From positions 62,001-126,000 of the forward strand of contig NZ_JAUEPH010000003.1 in the NCBI RefSeq assembly GCF_030403435.1: a stretch of 64,000 bases of DNA, in the 5' to 3' direction. The notes under the pieces were generated by a model that saw only the letters and a list, made by a program, of their open reading frames with translations, made no database searches and was not told the DNA's origin. A program made the position numbers and the translations under genes. Shown one piece after another: positions 25,450 through 34,684 of this stretch; within the stretch, counting starts at the first letter, position 1; each line of letters begins with the position of its first letter. Origin of the DNA: Algoriphagus sediminis (GTDB lineage Bacteria > Bacteroidota > Bacteroidia > Cytophagales > Cyclobacteriaceae).

Positions 25450-25821
25450 ATGGCATTTGACGAATATTTAGCAGAGCGAATTTCCAGGGTTCTGGATGAG
25501 AGAAAGGTCATCTACTTTCAAAAGAAAATGATGGGAGGCCTAGTTTTTATGGTGGATAATAAAATGTGCTTGGGGATTGCAAGAGATAAAAATTCAGGAG
25601 AAGATAGGCTGATGGTTCGAATCGGGGAGGAAGCCATTCAAAGCAATTCTCACAAAGATGGCATCAGGCCAATGGAATTTACAGGTAGGCCTATGAAAGA
25701 TTATTCTTTTATCTATCCTGAAGGATATGATATGGAAGAAGATTTAGAATTCTGGGTGGATCTTGCCCTAACTTTTAATCCCCAAGCCAAAAAGAGCATC
25801 AAAAGATCAAAAAAGAAATAA
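25450..25821 (+). CDS. TfoX N-terminal domain protein
   Basis: This 123-residue protein matches the TfoX_N family: FQKKMMGGLVFMVDNKMCLGIARD, a valine-rich strand (LMVRIGEEA) and GRPMKDYSFIYPEG, ending in a basic tail (KKSIKRSKKK). In Gammaproteobacteria full-length TfoX/Sxy regulates competence. Stand-alone N-terminal domains like this one are widespread and of unknown function. It is 186 bases after the FAH gene and followed by a small lipoprotein gene; nothing in the region points to competence. Confidence 0.85.
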   Translation: MAFDEYLAERISRVLDERKVIYFQKKMMGGLVFMVDNKMCLGIARDKNSGEDRLMVRIGEEAIQSNSHKDGIRPMEFTGRPMKDYSFIYPEGYDMEEDLEFWVDLALTFNPQAKKSIKRSKKK

Positions 25822-25883
25822 AATTTTATCTGGATCGAAACGATGGAAGGGTCTGAATCGTAAAAAATAAAAACTTTCCAACC

Positions 25884-26309
25884 GTGAAAAAATACAAGTT
25901 TCTATTTATCGCTACACTATTCTTTAGTTTTTCCTGTGCAGAAAGTGTGGATCCTCTTGATCCTGAATCTTATCAGATATATGAGCTGGCTGGCTATCAA
26001 CCATCCTTTTCACCAAACAGGGAATTTGTTCCAATTACCGATTCACTTTATGTGTACTGGTTTTTTGAAGATGGAGACTTCCAAAAACGGATTGGGGATG
26101 AAGTTGCAAACGGAACCTTTACTTCTGAAAAGCAGGATGGTCAAGAGGCCCTACTTTTGGATTTCGAAAATCCTGATAGCGACCTGATTCATAGTTGCAT
26201 TCGAGGTCAGGAGTACATGATGCTTCAAACCGATAATACCCTGGTAGGTACTTGGCAGGCATGTGACGGGCCAATCTTATTTTTCAACCCAGTGGATACT
26301 CCTTCCTGA
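25884..26309 (+). CDS. Small predicted lipoprotein of unknown function
   Basis: This 141-residue protein begins with a GTG codon and has a lipoprotein signal with lipobox FSFSC at about residue 18. The mature part is acidic. Two Cys residues (SCIRGQEY and WQACDGP) could form a disulfide, and short strands such as SLYVYWFFEDGDFQKRIG suggest a lipocalin-like or META-like small beta fold. I do not recognise the family. It precedes yjbQ by about 20 bases, but yjbQ appears to have its own -7 element. Confidence 0.7.
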   Translation: MKKYKFLFIATLFFSFSCAESVDPLDPESYQIYELAGYQPSFSPNREFVPITDSLYVYWFFEDGDFQKRIGDEVANGTFTSEKQDGQEALLLDFENPDSDLIHSCIRGQEYMMLQTDNTLVGTWQACDGPILFFNPVDTPS

Positions 26310-26320
26310 ATTTTAGGTCA

Positions 26321-26328
26321 TATCTTTG
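26321..26328 (+). promoter_or_regulatory. Putative -7 element before yjbQ
   Basis: TATCTTTG fits TANNTTTG and lies 3 bases before the ATG at 26332. If used, the transcript would be leaderless or nearly so. No clear -33 box is present. Confidence 0.4.
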
Positions 26329-26331
26329 GAT

Positions 26332-26766
26332 ATGACCGAGTTTTATCAAACTGAACTTAGATTACGATCATTTCCGGCTGGTTATCATCTGATCACCTAT
26401 GAAATAGAAACTGCAGTCCCTGAAATCTCCACTATCCAAACTGGTTTTCTTCAGGTTTTTATCAAACATACTTCCGCTGCATTGACCATCAATGAAAATG
26501 CAGATCCAACAGTCAGACAGGATTTCAGAACCTTTGTGGATGAGCTTATTCCTGAGGACTACCCCAGGTTTATTCATACTTATGAAGGACCTGATGACAT
26601 GCCCGCTCATATAAAGGCCAGTTTCTTTGACTCCCAGCTTCAGATTCCCATAAGCAATGGAAGGCTCAATCTCGGAACCTGGCAAGGAATATATCTTTGC
26701 GAGTTCCGCACTCATGCTAGTCCTAGACAGCTCGTCTTAACTGCTTTTGGTCAAGTAAAATCCTGA
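26332..26766 (+). CDS. YjbQ family protein (UPF0047, secondary thiamine-phosphate synthase type)
   Basis: The protein is 144 residues from the ATG at 26332; the TTG two codons earlier overlaps a promoter-like element. It has the UPF0047 pattern FIKHTSAALTINENADPTV, FIHTYEGPDDMPAHIKASF and LGTWQGIYLCEFR, with conserved His residues that hold a metal in structures. Members can weakly make thiamine phosphate when overexpressed, hence the family name, but their true role is unclear. A TPP-riboswitch gene lies about 2 kb away. The link is only by proximity. Confidence 0.88.
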   Translation: MTEFYQTELRLRSFPAGYHLITYEIETAVPEISTIQTGFLQVFIKHTSAALTINENADPTVRQDFRTFVDELIPEDYPRFIHTYEGPDDMPAHIKASFFDSQLQIPISNGRLNLGTWQGIYLCEFRTHASPRQLVLTAFGQVKS

Positions 26767-26810
26767 ACCCTCTGTACAGCACCTGAATAAGCCATTGATA
26801 TAATTCGCTT

Positions 26811-26839
26811 ATTGTCTTAGTAAGGATAAGTTAGATTTG
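26811..26839 (+). promoter_or_regulatory. Promoter for the DUF5916 gene
   Basis: ATTG at 26811-26814 and TAGATTTG at 26832-26839 are separated by 17 bases. They fit a -33/-7 Bacteroidota promoter, although the -33 is one base off TTTG and the spacing is a little short. The ATG lies 2 bases after the -7 box. Confidence 0.5.
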
Positions 26840-26841
26840 TA

Positions 26842-29064
26842 ATGATGCGGAAGATAAACCCCAGCCTCTTTCTTCTTCTGTTCAGTTTAATGGCTTTGCC
26901 GAAGGCTCTGGCACAAAACACCGAGCTACCAAATGCCTTTGCATTTAAACTGGATGAACCAATAGTCCTGGATGGTATTTTAGACGAAGCCATCTGGATG
27001 GACGAGGAAGGCTGGAACCGTGATTTTACACAGTATTTTCCTTTCGATACCTCTTTGGCCGTGGTACAGACTCGCATCAAAATAGCCTTTGATGCAAACA
27101 ATCTATATCTCGCTGCCGAAATGATGAATTTAGGGGAAAGGGACTATGTTTCGACTTCTCTTCGTCGTGATTATCGTGGCCAGCAGAATGATGGAGTGAC
27201 TTTCGTCTTCGACACCTTTAATGATAAAACCAACGCCTTTCAGTTTGGCATTAATCCTTATGGGGTTCAGCGTGAAGGATTATTAGCAAACGGGGGTTCA
27301 CGAGGTGAGGATCTGAGCCTGGCATGGGATAATAAATGGTACGCTGAAGCTACGATTCTCGAGGACCGATGGGTGGCTGAGGCCATCATTCCACTTTCCA
27401 CATTGAGATTTAAAGACGGAGGCCAAAACTGGAATGTGAACTTCTATCGTATCGATAGCGACACCGGTGAGCGCAGTACCTGGTCACCGATTCCCAGAAA
27501 CTTATCCATCATTTCTTTGGCTTTCAGTCGAAAACTTATCTTCGAGGAACCCATAAAAAAGACATCTGCCAATATTTCAATCATCCCATATGTGGCAGGT
27601 CGAACTTCCAAGAATTTTATTGAAGGTACAGAAGAATCGTTTACTCCTTCTTTTGGGGGAGATGCCAAAATAGGAATTGGGCCGGCACTTAATCTGGACC
27701 TGACCGTCAACCCTGACTTTTCCCAAGTAGAGGTGGATGAACAGGTTACAAACTTGGATAGATTTGAGATTTTCTTCCCAGAAAGGCGACAATTCTTTCT
27801 CGAAAATGGGGATTTATTCGCCTCTTTTGGACATCCTTTAGCAAGACCTTTTTTCTCCAGAAGAATAGGAGTGGCAAGGGATGAAAACACCGGACAGAAT
27901 GTGCAAAACCAGATTCTTTATGGAGCAAGGCTTTCAGGTAAAGTGACAGATGACTGGCGTGTGGGTTTGATGAATATGCAAACCGCAAACGATGAGGATG
28001 CAGGGATCATTGGGAATAACTATTCTGTGGCCGCCGTGCAGCGGAAGGTTTTTAGTCGATCGAACATAGGCTTCATTTTCGTGGATAGAGAAACTTTAGC
28101 TCCTGATGAAAGCAATAACTTATTTGACCCTTCAGAATCGAATCGCCTTTTGGGTTTAGAATATAATCTTGCTTCTGATGATGGAAAATGGACAGGTAAA
28201 GCCTTTTATCACCGGACATTTGAGCCTGATGAAGGTGAAAGTCCAAGAACTTTCAATGCCTATATGCTTTATAATGATTTGAATTGGAGAGGAAGCATCA
28301 GCTACCTGGATATCGGCGAAGGCTATAATCCAGAGGTAGGCTTTGTCCCGAGGACAAATTATAAGCGTTTCAATCCGGATATCGGATACAACTTTTTCCC
28401 TCAGTCCAACCTGATCAATCGACATGGTCCTTCACTGGAATATGAGTTGTTTTGGAATGAAGAGTTAGGGACAACCGATAGAAACTTCAATTTGGGATAT
28501 CAAATTCAATTTCAATCTCTGGCCCAAATTGAGTTCGCTTTAAGCAATAATTACATCTACCTGTTTGATGATTTCGATCCAACCCGAACAGGGGGTGAAC
28601 CTCTTCCTGCTGGGAGTGATTACTACGCCAATCGCTTTCAGGTAAGCTTTCAGAGTGACCCGAGAAAGGCTTTTAATCTTCAACTCAATTCGGAGTTTGG
28701 GGAGTATTTCACCGGGCAGATTGCCTCAATCAGAAGCCAGCTAGGTTGGAGAATTGGATACACAGCCAATATCTCCATGAATTTCAGCTATAATCGTATT
28801 CGACTTCCTGAACCTCAAAATGATGCAGATCTGCTTTTAGTTGGACCAAGGATAGATTTGACTTTTACCAAGAACCTATTCTGGACCACATTTATCCAGT
28901 ACAATAATCAGATCGAAAACATCAATATCAATACCCGTCTGCAATGGAGATTTGCTCCTGTATCGGACTTCTTCCTGGTTTACACGGATAATTACTTCCC
29001 AGATACATTTAATTCGAAGCAAAGAAGTTTGGTATTGAAGCTGAATTATTGGTTAAATCTATAG
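26842..29064 (+). CDS. DUF5916 protein with N-terminal carbohydrate-binding-like domain
   Basis: This 740-residue protein has a signal peptide (to about 24, PKALAQ). Residues 35-220 resemble CBM9 domains (EPIVLDGILDEAIW, IAFDANNLYLAAEM, DGVTFVFDTFND, NAFQFGINPYGVQREG). The rest is a DUF5916 region, with FLENGDLFASFGHPL and FFSRRIG followed by many alternating strands ending LVLKLNYWLNL, which suggests an outer-membrane barrel. These proteins are abundant in Bacteroidota and are thought to act at the cell surface in carbohydrate handling; direct evidence is thin. It is convergent with the glycoside hydrolase gene, with 8 bases between the stops. Confidence 0.85.
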   Translation: MMRKINPSLFLLLFSLMALPKALAQNTELPNAFAFKLDEPIVLDGILDEAIWMDEEGWNRDFTQYFPFDTSLAVVQTRIKIAFDANNLYLAAEMMNLGERDYVSTSLRRDYRGQQNDGVTFVFDTFNDKTNAFQFGINPYGVQREGLLANGGSRGEDLSLAWDNKWYAEATILEDRWVAEAIIPLSTLRFKDGGQNWNVNFYRIDSDTGERSTWSPIPRNLSIISLAFSRKLIFEEPIKKTSANISIIPYVAGRTSKNFIEGTEESFTPSFGGDAKIGIGPALNLDLTVNPDFSQVEVDEQVTNLDRFEIFFPERRQFFLENGDLFASFGHPLARPFFSRRIGVARDENTGQNVQNQILYGARLSGKVTDDWRVGLMNMQTANDEDAGIIGNNYSVAAVQRKVFSRSNIGFIFVDRETLAPDESNNLFDPSESNRLLGLEYNLASDDGKWTGKAFYHRTFEPDEGESPRTFNAYMLYNDLNWRGSISYLDIGEGYNPEVGFVPRTNYKRFNPDIGYNFFPQSNLINRHGPSLEYELFWNEELGTTDRNFNLGYQIQFQSLAQIEFALSNNYIYLFDDFDPTRTGGEPLPAGSDYYANRFQVSFQSDPRKAFNLQLNSEFGEYFTGQIASIRSQLGWRIGYTANISMNFSYNRIRLPEPQNDADLLLVGPRIDLTFTKNLFWTTFIQYNNQIENININTRLQWRFAPVSDFFLVYTDNYFPDTFNSKQRSLVLKLNYWLNL

Positions 29065-29072
29065 AGGTTCGT

Positions 29073-31484
29073 TTATTTCACCGCCTCCACTCTTACTTTA
29101 GCCCCAGTCATCAATAATCTTCTATAGCCATCCTGAGTATCTGCATTAACTTCTTTTCCAAGTAGCTTCACCTTTCCATATTCCTCCGGAATCTCAATTG
29201 AAAGTCCCCATTTTTTCTCAGTCTGCTCCACTTCAATCATCAGCTCATCCCCTTCTTTTTCATACTTCAGGCTGACTTCATTGTCCCCAATTTTTACTCG
29301 CTCAATACTGGCCTCATTCCAGTTATTAGGCATCTGTGGGCGAATGTAAATTACCCGGTTTCCAGCATCAGGCTGAATTCCAAAAAACTGAGTAATAATC
29401 GGTACCGCGAAGCTGTACATGTTCCAGGCCTGTGTAAACATCCCATAATCAGGTGATACTTCATAAATGGAACCCGGAAGGGCGAATCCAAAACTTAGGG
29501 TCATCCTTTGCAGATAATCAAGTGCCGCATCAGGATTCCCATAATTGTTTTCTCCAATTGCTTGAACACCCGTAGGCAAAGTCATCACTGCCCCTGTATA
29601 AGAAAATGCCTGGCTTCCGGCAAAACTTCCATCCTCGCTTTCCGCCTGCTCATCTCTATCGATCCCTGTCACAAAAACCCCGAAGGGATTCGTGTATTTT
29701 CTACCGGTTTCTAGCGCGATTTGAGCTTTTTCCGGATCTGCAATACCAACCTCCATTGGAGTATTAACCACCCAATTATGGTACAAAACAAAGCCCTGTT
29801 TTTGGTCTTTAGGTAATGTGGATAACTTTGACTGAGTAGCTTCTAATTCTTCTACAGCCCAGGGCTTATTTAAGGTATCTGCTCGTAAGATCGCACCCTC
29901 CACCAATTGCAAAGCCTCTTCAGCTGTCCCGATAAAATCAGCATATGAGCCAAATTCCGGCACCCAGAAATCCGAATTTATCTTTTCGGCAAGCGCTTCA
30001 GCCGTCTGTTGATAACTTTCAGCCAATTCCTGTTTGCCTAAAATCTCCGCCATCTGAGAAGCATCACTAAATGCCTTTTGGCTATAGGCTGCCACATCGA
30101 TCATCTCAGATTCCAGACCATGGATTTCCATCATTCCATATCCATCGGCCAGAAGATTTCCATCTTTATCATTTTCTTCCAATAGCCAATTCAAACCCTT
30201 TTCTATGGTGGGGAAATACTTCTGCAAAAGCTCCACATCTCCTGTCCATCGGTAGACCTCCCAAACCGTAGAAGCGAACTGAGGTGTTTCATTGATATTG
30301 CCTGGATTAAAAACCACTCCATTGGTAGATACCTCATGGACAATGCGGCCATTTCCGTTTTCAGATTCAGAAAGATCATGCAATAGATCAAGGGTTTCGT
30401 AAACCAAGTCTTTTCTTCCTGTGGTAATCAAACCTTGGATTGTGTATTCACTATCCACACCAAACCACCAGGGATAATCTGGCAGTCCTGCACCAAAGCC
30501 TCTTCCCAATTTAGGGACTTCTCGCACCAGCCAATCCGTATTATACTTGATCCACTCAAATGCTCGCTGAACCTCCTTATCAGGGATGTTAATTTTGGAC
30601 ACTTGACTCAGTTCCTCGTAACGGGCCTTCTTGTTAAACCAATCCTCAATGTAATTTGCCTTCAAATCGGCAAAGGTTTCCAATGCTTTCACCTCACTCT
30701 GGTCAGATCCTGAAATAAAGATGGGAAGAACTACACTTGAACCAGCAGGAATCGAAACAGATGTGGAAAAACCTGATTTAAATCCATTTTCTCCTTTAGA
30801 TTCAAAACTACATTCTGGCTTTACAGGAGAAAGCAGAAAATTCTCATCACTACCCCAGACAGCAAACCAATCATTTGATTCATCCTTGGCGGTAAAAGTA
30901 CCCGTAAGCTCCTCAAAGTTTACCTGATCTGGCCCGTCAATCATGCCGCTCCGCTCTCCCAACCAAACGGGCTGCAAATCCACATTGGCCTCAAAAAAGA
31001 AATCAAAGGCTGCTGAGCTTGATGATTCATTTTGAAAACGGAAAAGAACCGTCATTCCCTCTCTGCCGTCCGAAACGAATTGAGTCCGATCCACACTTAC
31101 TTGTTCGAAGACCACACCATAATCCTGTTGATTTGCAAAAGGGTAATTGGTAAAGGTTTTTGCTTTGTCCAAACAAATGATTTGCTCTCCAGACTTTAAA
31201 GAAGCGGTGAAGCCATCCATGAGCTTGATAGGATGCATCCAAAGCCCTCCCATTTCTCCCTCTACATGCCAACCAAGATCAGGAAAAGTCCCATCCTGAT
31301 GACCCACCATATAAAAGCGGTCACCTGATGCTGAAAATGGGCTAGACAGATACTCCCTCTTCCCAGTGAGACCTTCCTGGCTTTCCAAGTCTTCAAATAT
31401 TTTATCCTGCGGGGAACCCTTCCATTCACAAGCCCACAAACCTAAAACCATCCCAGTAATGGCAATAGCTACCCTGATTCTCAT
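29073..31484 (-). CDS. Lipoprotein glycoside hydrolase of the (alpha/alpha)6-barrel, glycogen-debranching-like type
   Basis: The protein is 803 residues from the ATG at 31484, which gives the lipobox MVLGLWAC at about residue 19; a longer frame to 31544 is less likely. The first 300 residues form a beta-sandwich domain. From about 320 an (alpha/alpha)6 barrel appears: FEWIKYNTDWLVR, LPDYPWWFGVDSEYTIQGL, IVHEVSTNGV, TPQFASTVWEVYRWTGD and SFAGSQAFSYTGAVM. The C-terminus is a beta domain. This resembles amylo-1,6-glucosidase or MGH-type enzymes. The acidic residue in GVDSEYT is a catalytic candidate. The substrate is unknown, and it is probably surface exposed or periplasmic. Confidence 0.8.
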   Translation of the reverse strand: MRIRVAIAITGMVLGLWACEWKGSPQDKIFEDLESQEGLTGKREYLSSPFSASGDRFYMVGHQDGTFPDLGWHVEGEMGGLWMHPIKLMDGFTASLKSGEQIICLDKAKTFTNYPFANQQDYGVVFEQVSVDRTQFVSDGREGMTVLFRFQNESSSSAAFDFFFEANVDLQPVWLGERSGMIDGPDQVNFEELTGTFTAKDESNDWFAVWGSDENFLLSPVKPECSFESKGENGFKSGFSTSVSIPAGSSVVLPIFISGSDQSEVKALETFADLKANYIEDWFNKKARYEELSQVSKINIPDKEVQRAFEWIKYNTDWLVREVPKLGRGFGAGLPDYPWWFGVDSEYTIQGLITTGRKDLVYETLDLLHDLSESENGNGRIVHEVSTNGVVFNPGNINETPQFASTVWEVYRWTGDVELLQKYFPTIEKGLNWLLEENDKDGNLLADGYGMMEIHGLESEMIDVAAYSQKAFSDASQMAEILGKQELAESYQQTAEALAEKINSDFWVPEFGSYADFIGTAEEALQLVEGAILRADTLNKPWAVEELEATQSKLSTLPKDQKQGFVLYHNWVVNTPMEVGIADPEKAQIALETGRKYTNPFGVFVTGIDRDEQAESEDGSFAGSQAFSYTGAVMTLPTGVQAIGENNYGNPDAALDYLQRMTLSFGFALPGSIYEVSPDYGMFTQAWNMYSFAVPIITQFFGIQPDAGNRVIYIRPQMPNNWNEASIERVKIGDNEVSLKYEKEGDELMIEVEQTEKKWGLSIEIPEEYGKVKLLGKEVNADTQDGYRRLLMTGAKVRVEAVK

Positions 31485-31696
31485 TGATTTTGAAATCTTT
31501 TGTTTAATACCAAAAAAGCCCTCTAGAATTTTTTTCCGTACCAAAGTCCCTGATTTATAGATAAATGACAGAAAAAGGGTGACGAAAAGTTAATTTCGGA
31601 TGACAGCTTATTTTTGGCTGAAATTAAAGAAAAATGAATCAACTAATTTTCGGTTAAATCCCCAAACATTGCCCCTGCACAGTCTGTTTGGAAGTA

Positions 31697-33124
31697 ATGA
31701 AATTCAAAAGGTCTATCATATGGTTCAGGAATGACTTGAGACTCAGGGACAATGTCACTTTATTGGAAGGCATTGCGAGAAGTGAAGAAATTATCCCAGT
31801 CTATTTTCTGGATCCAAGACATTTTGAAAAAACTGAATTAGGCTTTCCAAAAACCGGAAAACTCCGTCATAAATTTTTAATAGAAAGCTTATTGAACCTG
31901 CGAGCGAACTTACGGAGAAAAGGGGCGGATTTAATTATTCTAAATGGAAAACCAGAGGAAATTCTCCCTGAAGTAGCCACAAGCATAGATGCTCAGGCCA
32001 TATTCTTTTCACAGGAAGTGACCTCTGAAGAAACCTCGGTTGAAAAGGCCCTTGAACAAAAATCCTGGGCAAAAGGGATAGCCACAGAAAATTATTGGCA
32101 AAGTACTCTTTATCATATTGATGATTTGCCTTTGCCGGTAGGACAGCTACCAGAAGTTTTCACGCAGTTTAGAAAAAACGTAGAAAAGTTGTCCAGCATA
32201 CGAAAAGAGGTGGATGCGCCTAAAAGTATCCCGTATGCACAAATAGAAATACCAAACAGTCTTTCCGATGAGGAAGTAAAGAATGGGCTTGGGGAGCTCC
32301 TGCCGCTGCCAAACAAGGTGATGAAGTTTGATGGTGGAGAATGCCGCGGTATGGAGCGCCTTGAGTCCTATTTCTGGCAAAAGGATTTACTCAAAAACTA
32401 TAAGGAAACCCGCAATGGGTTGCTGGGAAAGGACTACAGCTCCAAGTTTTCGCCTTGGTTGGCCCTAGGCTGTATTTCACCTCGAACAATCTACTGGGAG
32501 GTGAAAAAATATGAGAAAGAGAGGAAAAAAAATAGTAGTACCTATTGGTTGGTTTTTGAGCTGATTTGGAGAGATTATTTCAGATTCATATGTAAGAAAC
32601 ATGGAGATAAAATTTTCCAGGTAGAAGGAATAAAAAATCAGAGGGACTCCTGGCGAAGAGATCGCGCGGATTTTCTGCGCTGGTGCGAGGGGAAGACAGG
32701 AGTCCCATTTGTAGACGCTAATATGCGCGAACTGAATACGACAGGCTTTATGTCTAACCGTGGGCGTCAGAATGTAGCTAGCTTTCTTGTCAATGATCTG
32801 AATATTGACTGGACCTGGGGGGCAAGCTATTTCGAGAGCATGTTGATCGATTATGATGTATGCTCTAACTGGGGAAACTGGATGTATGTAGGTGGTGTAG
32901 GAAATGACCCCAGAGAAAACCGGTACTTTAATATTCTCCGGCAGGCAAAGAATTACGACCGTGAAGGGGAGTTTGTGCGGTTTTGGATAGACGAACTAGC
33001 CAGTATTGAGGGATTTGATATTCATAAGCCCCATGAGCTACCTGAAAATTTTCTGCGTGGAAAGCGAATTGAAATTGGTAAAACCTATCCCGAGGCAATG
33101 GTTGAGATGGAAAAGTGGAGTTAG
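31697..33124 (+). CDS. DASH-type cryptochrome / photolyase
   Basis: The protein is 475 residues from the ATG at 31697; a TTG three codons earlier is possible. The photolyase N-terminal domain opens SIIWFRNDLRLRDN. The FAD domain has KFSPWLALGCISPRTIYWEV, ELIWRDYFRF, GFMSNRGRQNVASFL and DYDVCSNWGNWMYVGGVGNDPRE, and the last motif is typical of the DASH branch. DASH proteins bind FAD and a folate antenna and repair UV dimers, mainly in single-stranded DNA; signalling roles are debated. It is a single gene with its own terminator. With the carotenoid locus it forms a light-response theme in the window. Confidence 0.93.
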   Translation: MKFKRSIIWFRNDLRLRDNVTLLEGIARSEEIIPVYFLDPRHFEKTELGFPKTGKLRHKFLIESLLNLRANLRRKGADLIILNGKPEEILPEVATSIDAQAIFFSQEVTSEETSVEKALEQKSWAKGIATENYWQSTLYHIDDLPLPVGQLPEVFTQFRKNVEKLSSIRKEVDAPKSIPYAQIEIPNSLSDEEVKNGLGELLPLPNKVMKFDGGECRGMERLESYFWQKDLLKNYKETRNGLLGKDYSSKFSPWLALGCISPRTIYWEVKKYEKERKKNSSTYWLVFELIWRDYFRFICKKHGDKIFQVEGIKNQRDSWRRDRADFLRWCEGKTGVPFVDANMRELNTTGFMSNRGRQNVASFLVNDLNIDWTWGASYFESMLIDYDVCSNWGNWMYVGGVGNDPRENRYFNILRQAKNYDREGEFVRFWIDELASIEGFDIHKPHELPENFLRGKRIEIGKTYPEAMVEMEKWS

Positions 33125-33134
33125 GGATAGGATA

Positions 33135-33160
33135 CCCCCGGAATTGCTTCCGGGGGTTAT
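33135..33160 (+). terminator. Terminator of the cryptochrome gene
   Basis: CCCCCGGAA, loop TTGC and TTCCGGGGG form a perfect 9-bp GC-rich stem starting 10 bases after the stop, followed by TTATTTT. Confidence 0.88.
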
Positions 33161-33178
33161 TTTCTGGTCCAAATCTAA

Positions 33179-33433
33179 CTAACTATTTCGCTTTTCTGTG
33201 TTCTTCTGCCGGGGCTTTTGATTTGGTTTCCAAATCATGAAGTACCAGATAGTCTCAAAAAAAATCACCAAAAATGAGATTTTAATCCAAACTCCACCGT
33301 CCAATAATTGGCTAAAATCAAATCGTAGCTCTGGATAAACGTATGCCTCTGAAATAAGCAACAGTGACAGGTATAAAAGCATAAATTTCCAATTGGACTT
33401 GAGAAATGCTATAAGGTTCTTCATTTTAACCAT
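33179..33433 (-). CDS. Small membrane protein with two membrane segments
   Basis: This is an 84-residue protein, or 81 if started at the second ATG at 33424. Hydrophobic segments lie at about 16-34 and 50-69, and a basic tail follows (KPNQKPRQKNTEKRNS). I recognise no family. It starts 3 bases after the stop of the serine hydrolase gene, so it is probably co-transcribed with it. Its tight spacing supports a real gene. Confidence 0.65.
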   Translation of the reverse strand: MVKMKNLIAFLKSNWKFMLLYLSLLLISEAYVYPELRFDFSQLLDGGVWIKISFLVIFFETIWYFMIWKPNQKPRQKNTEKRNS

Positions 33434-33436
33434 TCA

Positions 33437-34669
33437 TCAATACTCAAACCAAAACTCAGAAAAATCAGCGGGCACAAGTTTCTCTCTGCTCATTTCTATA
33501 TCATATAAATAGTCTCCAAGCTCAGCAAAAAACGGAAAGGCGATCTCTTCATATTCATAGACATCATCGTTCAGTGTTTCATCCTCATTTACATAAATCA
33601 CCGCTGCTACGAAAAACTCAATTCCATTATCAAAATCCACATAGTAGCTTCCGTCCAGAAGATGCCCATACGCCTGACCGGTCTTATTGAAAAGTCTTAA
33701 GGATTTTCTTAATCCTCTCTTATCATTTCCATCCAGGTAAAACTTAGAATATGTATCCCAATACTCCTCCACAGGATAATTTGGATAATCGCTTTCCCCC
33801 GGAAGCATGCTCATGTATTTCAAGATTAGATTTCTATGTTCCTCATTAATATTAAACCGCTCCATATCCGGAAAAGCCATGGGAAACATAATCCGCTTTA
33901 CGGTTCCACTCAAATCTGAGATGGCAAATTTATTCTTAAAAGTAAAGTCCATCCCTTCTTCGATTAGGGAATCTCCCAGGTAATAGGCCTTTCCGATAAT
34001 CGGTTGAGCTGAGTTTGAATAGACCTTTTCTTCAGTTCTGGCCGGAATCTCATGAATCAATTCACCATCTTTATTTACAAAACGGATCGGGTTGAACATT
34101 CGGTTCTCCTCAGGCGTAGCCCTGAAACTAAGGCGGTGATTGATTACCGTATGATTCATGCCTTTTTCAGCCAGTTTACTGTTGATGTAATCCTGTCCTA
34201 AAAGCTCATACAGACGATTATAGGCATCATTGTCAGAAACCAGGAGAATCTTTTTGATATACTGGGCAATGCTGGGAAGTGAGTCCTCCGCAGATAGATC
34301 CACATAGGCCGGAACCTGAGAGGGGTGAATGGAATCAGTCAGCATAGTGGTATTGGCATCCAGACCCTCAATATTTTGCTCCTCCAACCACTCCAAAGCC
34401 AAAATCGCAACTGGCAATTTCACCGTGCTGGCGGGATAGAAATATCGCTCATCATCCAGATTAAAAGGGAATTCAGTCATCAAAGGAATTCCATGTTCAT
34501 TTCTATCCAGCTGAGTGTAGAGAATCTGCACCTTGTATTTATCGGGGTTTTCAAGCACTTCTTCGAGCACAGGATATTTCTCTAGGCCATCTTGAAAGGG
34601 CACTATTTCTTTTGGCCCGCAGGCCAAAGCCAATACTAAAAGGGATGCAAGGGTGAAGATATTCTTCAT
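33437..34669 (-). CDS. Serine hydrolase of the beta-lactamase/PBP family, predicted lipoprotein
   Basis: This 410-residue protein has a lipobox LVLALAC at about residue 17. The penicillin-recognising fold is clear: STVK (81-84) with the nucleophilic serine, SDN (145-147) and KTG (329-331). This order and spacing fit the class A beta-lactamase-like group, but the protein is longer than a class A enzyme (about 270-290) and lacks an obvious ExxLN omega-loop motif. It may be a cell-wall peptidase or esterase, and resistance should not be assumed. It is followed by a small membrane protein and lies downstream of the PLP enzyme gene. Confidence 0.82.
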   Translation of the reverse strand: MKNIFTLASLLVLALACGPKEIVPFQDGLEKYPVLEEVLENPDKYKVQILYTQLDRNEHGIPLMTEFPFNLDDERYFYPASTVKLPVAILALEWLEEQNIEGLDANTTMLTDSIHPSQVPAYVDLSAEDSLPSIAQYIKKILLVSDNDAYNRLYELLGQDYINSKLAEKGMNHTVINHRLSFRATPEENRMFNPIRFVNKDGELIHEIPARTEEKVYSNSAQPIIGKAYYLGDSLIEEGMDFTFKNKFAISDLSGTVKRIMFPMAFPDMERFNINEEHRNLILKYMSMLPGESDYPNYPVEEYWDTYSKFYLDGNDKRGLRKSLRLFNKTGQAYGHLLDGSYYVDFDNGIEFFVAAVIYVNEDETLNDDVYEYEEIAFPFFAELGDYLYDIEMSREKLVPADFSEFWFEY

Positions 34670-34684
34670 GGTCAGATATTCGTT

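Noticed and set aside
33437-34669. Call as an antibiotic-resistance beta-lactamase
   Set aside because: The motifs show the fold only. Length and the missing omega-loop glutamate argue against a standard class A enzyme.
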